Shown: positions 50,788 to 54,624 of the stretch, piece after piece
Numbering within the stretch: position 1 is the first letter of the stretch
How the letters are laid out: every line of letters begins with the position of its first letter
From: Knoellia flava TL1
Lineage (GTDB): Bacteria; Actinomycetota; Actinomycetes; Actinomycetales; Dermatophilaceae
NCBI RefSeq assembly: GCF_000768675.1
Contig: NZ_AVPI01000028.1
Span: 1 to 54,624 of the forward strand
Reading direction: 5' to 3'
Length of the DNA: 54,624 bases
Program-made: the position numbers and the translations under genes
Notes under the pieces: generated by a model
The model's input: the letters and a program-made list of their open reading frames with translations, nothing else
Databases searched by the model: none
What the model was told of the DNA's origin: nothing

Positions 50788-52230
50788 ATGGCAACACAAC
50801 CCGAACAGGCCGCCCAGCGCGCGGCGATCAGGCCGGTCAAGGAGTCCGTCGAGGACGAGCTCATCGCCAGGCCCGGCGTCGTCGCCGTCGACATCGCCGA
50901 GAAGGAGACCGACGGCAGGAAGACCGGCGAGCTGAGCATCGTCGTCTTCGTCGAGGAGAAGAAGCCGAAGGGCAAGCTCGGCAAGGGGGCCCTCATCCCG
51001 GCGGAGATCGACGGTGTCAAGACGGACGTCCAGGAGCTCGAGATCGAGCTCCAGCCGGCCTTCAAGCAGGTCGACGAGACCGAGCTGCTCGTCGACCCGG
51101 CCAACTACCCGACCCTCGCCGGCGGCATCAGCATCGGCCCGCGGCGCAGCGTCTTCCTCTCGCCGCCGGACGTCCCGGCGCCGGGGAACTACGTCTTCGT
51201 GGGCACGCTCGGTGCGATGGTCCGTGACCGGGCGACGGGGGCGACGATGGCCTTGACGAACTTCCACGTCGCGTGTGTCAACAACACGTGGAGCGTCGGC
51301 GACCGCATGGTCCAGCCCTCGCTCGTCGACGGCGGTGCGCCCACCGGGGAGTTCGGCTCGCTCACGCGAGCGGTCCTGTCCGACAACGTCGACGGCGCCG
51401 TCATCACCGTCGACACGTCGGAGCCGTGGACGGCCACCGTCACCGGGATCGGCGACGTCGTGGGCAGCACCGCGGCCACGGTCGGCATGGCCGTGCAGAA
51501 GCGGGGGCGCACGACCGAGCACACGTTCGGGACCGTCGCCTCGACCGACTTCACCGTCACGGTCGACTATGGGAGCGACGTCGGCTCGCGCACGCTGCGC
51601 CACCAGATCCGCATCGACACCGACACCGCGCGCAACCCGCGGTTCTCCAACACCGGTGACTCCGGGTCGGTCATCCTCGACGGCTCGCGCAACGTCGTCG
51701 GGCTGCTCTTCGCCGGTGCGACGAACGGGTCGATGACCTTCGCCAACCCCATCCAGGCCGCCCTCGACGAGCTCGCCGTCGACCTGCTCGTCCCGACGGC
51801 GCTCGTGACGCGACCCATCTCCTCGTGCCTCAACACCCGGATCTCGATCTGCCTGCGGACCCGTCCGGAGGTGTCGTGCCCGACGATCAGGACGCGGATC
51901 GCGGCGCTGTGCCCGACCCTGCTCACCCGGTCACCGATCTGCGACGCCGTCACCCGGCCGACGCTGTGCGACGTCACCCGGCCGGCGCTCTGCGAGATCG
52001 AGGTCACCCGGTTCGGCTGCCCGCTCCCGACCCGTGCGTGCGGCGGCGAGTGGGAGCGTCCGCCGGTGGAGTGGTCGATCGGCGGCCGGAGGAGCGCCTA
52101 CGGCGCGTCCACGGACGACATCGAGTCCGCCGCCGACGAGGCGTTCTGGACCGGCTACCGCGCCGCGCTCGAGGAGGTCGAGACCCTCGACTCCGCCACC
52201 GACGGGTCCGGCCACCCGGGTGGTGCCTGA
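50788..52230 (+). CDS. Trypsin-fold serine protease with Thr-Arg...Cys repeat tail
   Basis: A 480-residue protein without signal peptide. Residues 1-100 form an N-terminal module (VEDELIARPGVVAVDIAEKE, LSIVVFVEEKKPK). Residues 115-335 are a trypsin-like domain with His160 in LTNFHVACVNN, Asp202 in SDNVDGAVITVD and Ser292 in NTGDSGSVILDG. Residues 341-418 contain nine units of Thr-Arg followed by Cys within 3-6 residues. Nine of the protein's ten cysteines lie here. The last 60 residues are acidic. The ATG at 50788 has GAGGAG 6 bp upstream. The next gene starts two bases after the stop. The tail's layout and the downstream kinase, HopA1-like and LanC-like genes suggest that this protein is also a lanthionine-modification substrate. 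Confidence 0.85.
   Translation: MATQPEQAAQRAAIRPVKESVEDELIARPGVVAVDIAEKETDGRKTGELSIVVFVEEKKPKGKLGKGALIPAEIDGVKTDVQELEIELQPAFKQVDETELLVDPANYPTLAGGISIGPRRSVFLSPPDVPAPGNYVFVGTLGAMVRDRATGATMALTNFHVACVNNTWSVGDRMVQPSLVDGGAPTGEFGSLTRAVLSDNVDGAVITVDTSEPWTATVTGIGDVVGSTAATVGMAVQKRGRTTEHTFGTVASTDFTVTVDYGSDVGSRTLRHQIRIDTDTARNPRFSNTGDSGSVILDGSRNVVGLLFAGATNGSMTFANPIQAALDELAVDLLVPTALVTRPISSCLNTRISICLRTRPEVSCPTIRTRIAALCPTLLTRSPICDAVTRPTLCDVTRPALCEIEVTRFGCPLPTRACGGEWERPPVEWSIGGRRSAYGASTDDIESAADEAFWTGYRAALEEVETLDSATDGSGHPGGA
51808..52047 (+). repeat. Nine Thr-Arg...Cys units (tail of the trypsin-fold protein)
   Basis: Thr-Arg pairs at residues 341, 350, 358, 369, 380, 389, 397, 407 and 415 are each followed by one Cys at 347, 355, 364, 375, 385, 394, 402, 411 and 418. 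The period is 7-11 residues. Two neighbouring units (about 51950-51995) are nearly identical at the DNA level (GTCACCCGGCCG), so the array has grown by duplication. Confidence 0.9.
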
Positions 52231-52232
52231 CC

Positions 52233-53159
52233 GTGGCCGCGTCGCCCAGCCTGCTCGGCGCGGCCGTCCGTCACGGGCTCGTGCCCGTGGCGGACGTCCG
52301 TGCCGGCCGCGTGCGGGTGCGACCGGTGTCCCGCAGCAACGCCGTGCACGCGGTCGAGCGGGCCGGGGTCGCCGTCGGCTTCGTCAAGCAACCCGGCACG
52401 GCGGCGCGGCTCGACGGTGACGACACCGCCGCCGTCGAGGCCCGCATCCTGGGCGCCATCGCGCCCCTCCGACTCGCACCGGCCCCGATCCTGCAGGGGG
52501 GATCGGGGTCGGTGTGGATGACCGCGCTGCCGGGGGTCGAGCTCGCGGGCGTCGTCGGGGGCGCGATTCTCCGCCCCGTCGCCATCGATGTCGGGCGCGC
52601 GCTCGCCCGGCTCCACCGCTTCCCGGTCGCCGGGTCGGGCCTGCCCGAAGCGGCCACGCCCTGGCCGCTGCTGGACGCGCTGCCCGTCTCGATGGAGGGT
52701 GGCCGCGTCCGGCCCGACACCCGCGTCGTCCTCGACCGCCTCGCCGACCCGGCCTTCCGGCGTGCCGTCGATGTGGCCCGCGCACAGTGGCGGCCGACCC
52801 ACCTCGTGCACGGCGACGTCGCGGCCGGCAACGTCATGGTCGAGACCTCGCCGGCCGGGGGCGTGCGGATCGCCCTCCTGGACTTCGAGCTCGGCGGACT
52901 CGGCAGCCCTGAGCACGACCTCGCCTCTGCCGCAGCGATGTTCGCCGCCCTCTCGCCTTCCGGCCTCGACCTGGCGGCGCTCTGCCTCGAGTCCTACTGG
53001 GCCGCCTGCGGCCCGGCCGAGCTCACGCCCGCGTGGCGCTGCGTGCGTGCCGTCATGACGGCCTGGCAGGTCGCCTTGGGTCGCGGCGACGCCGGCGCGG
53101 CAGAGGTCGCCCGGCTGCTCGCGGTCGCCGAGGCCGCCGCGGCCGAGGTGCCGTCATGA
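52233..53159 (+). CDS. APH-like kinase (phosphotransferase family)
   Basis: A 308-residue protein of the aminoglycoside-phosphotransferase/choline-kinase fold. Seen: VGFVKQPG with the ATP lysine, the catalytic loop THLVHGDVAAGNVMVE (HGD motif, near residue 190), IALLDFELGGLGSPEHDLASA with the metal-binding Asp. GTG at 52233, two bases after the protease stop. In class V lanthipeptide pathways and thioamitide pathways, an APH-like protein acts beside a HopA1-like protein to phosphorylate and eliminate Ser/Thr. The next gene here is HopA1-like, so that role is inferred. Resistance to an aminoglycoside is much less likely given context. Confidence 0.78.
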   Translation: MAASPSLLGAAVRHGLVPVADVRAGRVRVRPVSRSNAVHAVERAGVAVGFVKQPGTAARLDGDDTAAVEARILGAIAPLRLAPAPILQGGSGSVWMTALPGVELAGVVGGAILRPVAIDVGRALARLHRFPVAGSGLPEAATPWPLLDALPVSMEGGRVRPDTRVVLDRLADPAFRRAVDVARAQWRPTHLVHGDVAAGNVMVETSPAGGVRIALLDFELGGLGSPEHDLASAAAMFAALSPSGLDLAALCLESYWAACGPAELTPAWRCVRAVMTAWQVALGRGDAGAAEVARLLAVAEAAAAEVPS

Positions 53160-54052
53160 GCACGTGGGCGCCGGAGCACGCGAGCCGGGTGCTCACGGCA
53201 TACAAGGTTCTTCGCGAGGCTCCCACGGACGCCTCGCCCGCCGACGTCCTCTATCGCGACTGGTATGCCGTCCGCCCACCTCGCAGCGCCCCTCATGACC
53301 GCTGGGCCGCGCCGGTCGCGGGCACGGCGCGGGCCGCCCACGCGGGGTCGGCACGCTGGTCGCAGGAGGACACCGAGGTCGTCGCCACGGGCATCGCCGG
53401 GATCGTCGTCGTCGCGACGCCGACTGGGCGCCGGGCCCTGTGCCGCGGCGAGTACGTCACGACCCGGGGCAGGCCCGGGTTCCCGCCACGCACCGGGGAC
53501 CGCGTGCGGGTCCTCGACCGCCCCGGATCGGTCATCCAGGAGGGGTGGTGGCGGACCTGGGGCGGTCGATGGGACCCGAGCTCGGTGCCGGCGGGGCTGG
53601 TGCGCGTCTATCTCCGGCCCGCGGCCGGCGAGGTCGGCCGGCTCGTGCGCGCCGTGACCTCGGTGCTCGACGCCGACGGGTTGTGGATGCTCAAGGTCGC
53701 CGCCTCCGCCGAGCAGCTCGACCGGCCCGACGCCGTCGTGCTCTACCTCGCCGGACCGCGGCGCCACCGGGTGCGGCGCGCCGTCGTCGAGGCCCTCACC
53801 GGTCTCACGACAGGGGAGCCCCCGGCCCTCACGGCCCGGCTCGGCGAGGGCATCGGGTGGGCCGAGGACCCCGGGACGGGTGCGAGCTTCGGCGAAGTCC
53901 GGTGCGCGGCGGTCGCCACGGCATACGCTCGACTCGCCGGGGAGGTCGTCGACGCCGGAGCGTGGCTCGACCTCGTCGCCGACGAGCTGCGGAGCACCGG
54001 GGTGGACCCCTCTGCACCTCACCGGGGCACGCGGGCGACGGAGTCGGCGTGA
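53156..54052 (+). CDS. HopA1-like protein (putative phospho-Ser/Thr lyase)
   Basis: A 298-residue protein. Residues 120-215 resemble the T3SS effector HopA1 family: VRVYLRPAAGEVGRLVRAVTSVL, then a hydrophobic LWMLKVAASAEQLDRPDAVVLYLAG, the family's pattern of a basic strand, K-x-hydrophobic strand and R-x-DA-V-LY motif. C-terminal FGEVRCAAVATAYARLA fits too. The start overlaps the kinase stop (ATGA). Known relatives work as lyases in class V lanthipeptide and thioamitide biosynthesis, where they remove phosphate from phosphorylated Ser/Thr to give dehydro residues. The N-terminal 50 residues are unfamiliar. HopA1 identity is by pattern memory, so moderate confidence. Confidence 0.7.
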   Translation: MSTWAPEHASRVLTAYKVLREAPTDASPADVLYRDWYAVRPPRSAPHDRWAAPVAGTARAAHAGSARWSQEDTEVVATGIAGIVVVATPTGRRALCRGEYVTTRGRPGFPPRTGDRVRVLDRPGSVIQEGWWRTWGGRWDPSSVPAGLVRVYLRPAAGEVGRLVRAVTSVLDADGLWMLKVAASAEQLDRPDAVVLYLAGPRRHRVRRAVVEALTGLTTGEPPALTARLGEGIGWAEDPGTGASFGEVRCAAVATAYARLAGEVVDAGAWLDLVADELRSTGVDPSAPHRGTRATESA

Positions 54053-54624
54053 TGAGGGCCGCCCTGACCGAGACGGAGCACGACCTGATGCCAGGGAGCG
54101 ACCCCACCGACGAGCCTGCCGATCAGCGCGCCGTCGTGCTCGCGGCCGCCCACCGGTGCGTCGACCTCCTCGTGCGCACCGCGATCCTCGACGACGACGG
54201 CGACCCGACCTGGCCCGCCTGGGAGACCGGACCAGAGGGCGCCATCGGTGTCGTCGCCGGCCGGCGCTCCCTCTACGACGGCGATGCCGGGGTGGTGTGG
54301 TCGCTGACCCACCTCGGCGAGGCCCTCAACCGCCCCGACGCCGTCGAGCTCGCCGCGTCGGGGATGCGAGCGCTCCTGCGATCGCGTCCTGACGAGCCGG
54401 ACGCCCCCGCAGGGCTGCTCGTCGGCGAGGCCGGGGTCGACCTGCTCCGTCGCGGGCGCGCCTCGCGCGGCTGGTCCGACGGGAGCGACCTCACCGACGG
54501 GCTCGCCGGGATCCTGCTCTCACTGGCGCGAGCCCGCCACCACGAGGAGCACGCCGCCGCCGTTGTCGCCGAGCTGCGCCACCGCGCGCGCGTCGAGCCG
54601 TGGGGCCGCAGCTGGCCCGACCAC
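54052..54624 (+). CDS. LanC-like protein (N-terminal part, runs off window)
   Basis: Open from ATG 54052 (overlapping the previous TGA as TGATG) to the window end, 191 codons. Contains repeated GxAG-type helical-barrel motifs typical of the lanthionine cyclase family: RSLYDGDAGVVWSLTHLGEAL, GLLVGEAGVDLLRRG and SDLTDGLAGILLSLARAR. The zinc-ligand motifs of LanC (Cys and Cys-His) would lie beyond the window, so cyclase activity cannot be judged. With the kinase and HopA1-like genes it completes the set needed to form (methyl)lanthionine. Confidence 0.68.
   Translation, partial: MRAALTETEHDLMPGSDPTDEPADQRAVVLAAAHRCVDLLVRTAILDDDGDPTWPAWETGPEGAIGVVAGRRSLYDGDAGVVWSLTHLGEALNRPDAVELAASGMRALLRSRPDEPDAPAGLLVGEAGVDLLRRGRASRGWSDGSDLTDGLAGILLSLARARHHEEHAAAVVAELRHRARVEPWGRSWPDH

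Noticed and set aside
52233-53159. APH-like protein as an aminoglycoside resistance enzyme
   Set aside because: The HGD and DFE motifs are shared by the whole kinase fold. The operon with HopA1-like and LanC-like genes fits peptide modification better.
45265-54624. Prophage or integrated element around the protease cluster
   Set aside because: No integrase, attachment repeat, tRNA boundary or phage structural gene is visible, and base composition matches the rest of the window.

Overview
The window is very GC-rich (about 70 percent or more by eye), densely coding, and carries genes typical of Actinomycetota: a mycothiol-type LmbE deacetylase, F420-type luciferase-like oxidoreductases, a SigK/RskA pair, a FadE5-like acyl-CoA dehydrogenase, an EtfD-like iron-sulfur protein and a DUF222/HNH protein. 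I infer a Micrococcales chromosome, possibly Intrasporangiaceae. The genus cannot be fixed from sequence alone. I see no integrase, phage structural gene or complete insertion sequence.

Layout. 1-4 kb: end of an unknown gene, idi, an SRPBCC protein, a CopD/CtaG fusion and a nitrilase-fold hydrolase carrying two palindromic repeats inside its reading frame. 4.1-7.9 kb: a surface-protein regulon with fasciclin protein, DUF4397 protein, class F-like sortase, SigK-type sigma factor and zinc-motif anti-sigma factor. 8-20 kb: mixed metabolic and envelope genes (LmbE deacetylase, ankyrin lipoprotein, FAD-linked oxidase, hemerythrin, YCII protein, acyl-CoA dehydrogenase, Ser/Thr kinase, polysaccharide deacetylase, GT-C-like membrane protein) and tRNA-Gly(CCC). 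20-28 kb: WYL regulator with divergent MFS pump, dcd, cutA, an alpha/beta hydrolase, a truncated oligopeptide-ABC ATPase next to dispersed repeats, a second MFS pump and an amidase. 27.8-35 kb: a UgpABE-like sugar importer without its ATPase and a complete OpuC-type compatible-solute importer. 35-45 kb: an AAA-LLM fusion, DUF222/HNH, an EtfD homologue with a roughly 545-residue DPWD-repeat tail, an F420 LLM enzyme, cysK and cysE.

45.3-54.6 kb is the most unusual part. Two divergent operons share a 235-bp promoter region. The leftward operon encodes an intracellular subtilase with six GWGDGI repeats, an ECF-like sigma factor, a small two-part regulator-like protein and a TPR-CHAT (caspase-fold) protease, with stop/start overlaps between the first three. 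The rightward operon encodes a trypsin-fold protease whose tail carries nine Thr-Arg...Cys units, an APH-like kinase, a HopA1-like protein and, running off the window, a LanC-like protein. Kinase, HopA1-type lyase and LanC cyclase are the three activities needed to make lanthionine rings, and the Thr/Cys tail is a plausible substrate. I propose a protease-linked lanthionine-modification system under its own sigma factor.

Two DNA-level signals run through the window. The octamer GTATGCCG/CGGCATAC occurs about 40 times, evenly on both strands, in genes and in intergenic hairpins, far above expectation. A TAAGC-N4-GCTYA operator stands before both the acyl-CoA dehydrogenase and the EtfD homologue, linking two parts of fatty-acid oxidation.
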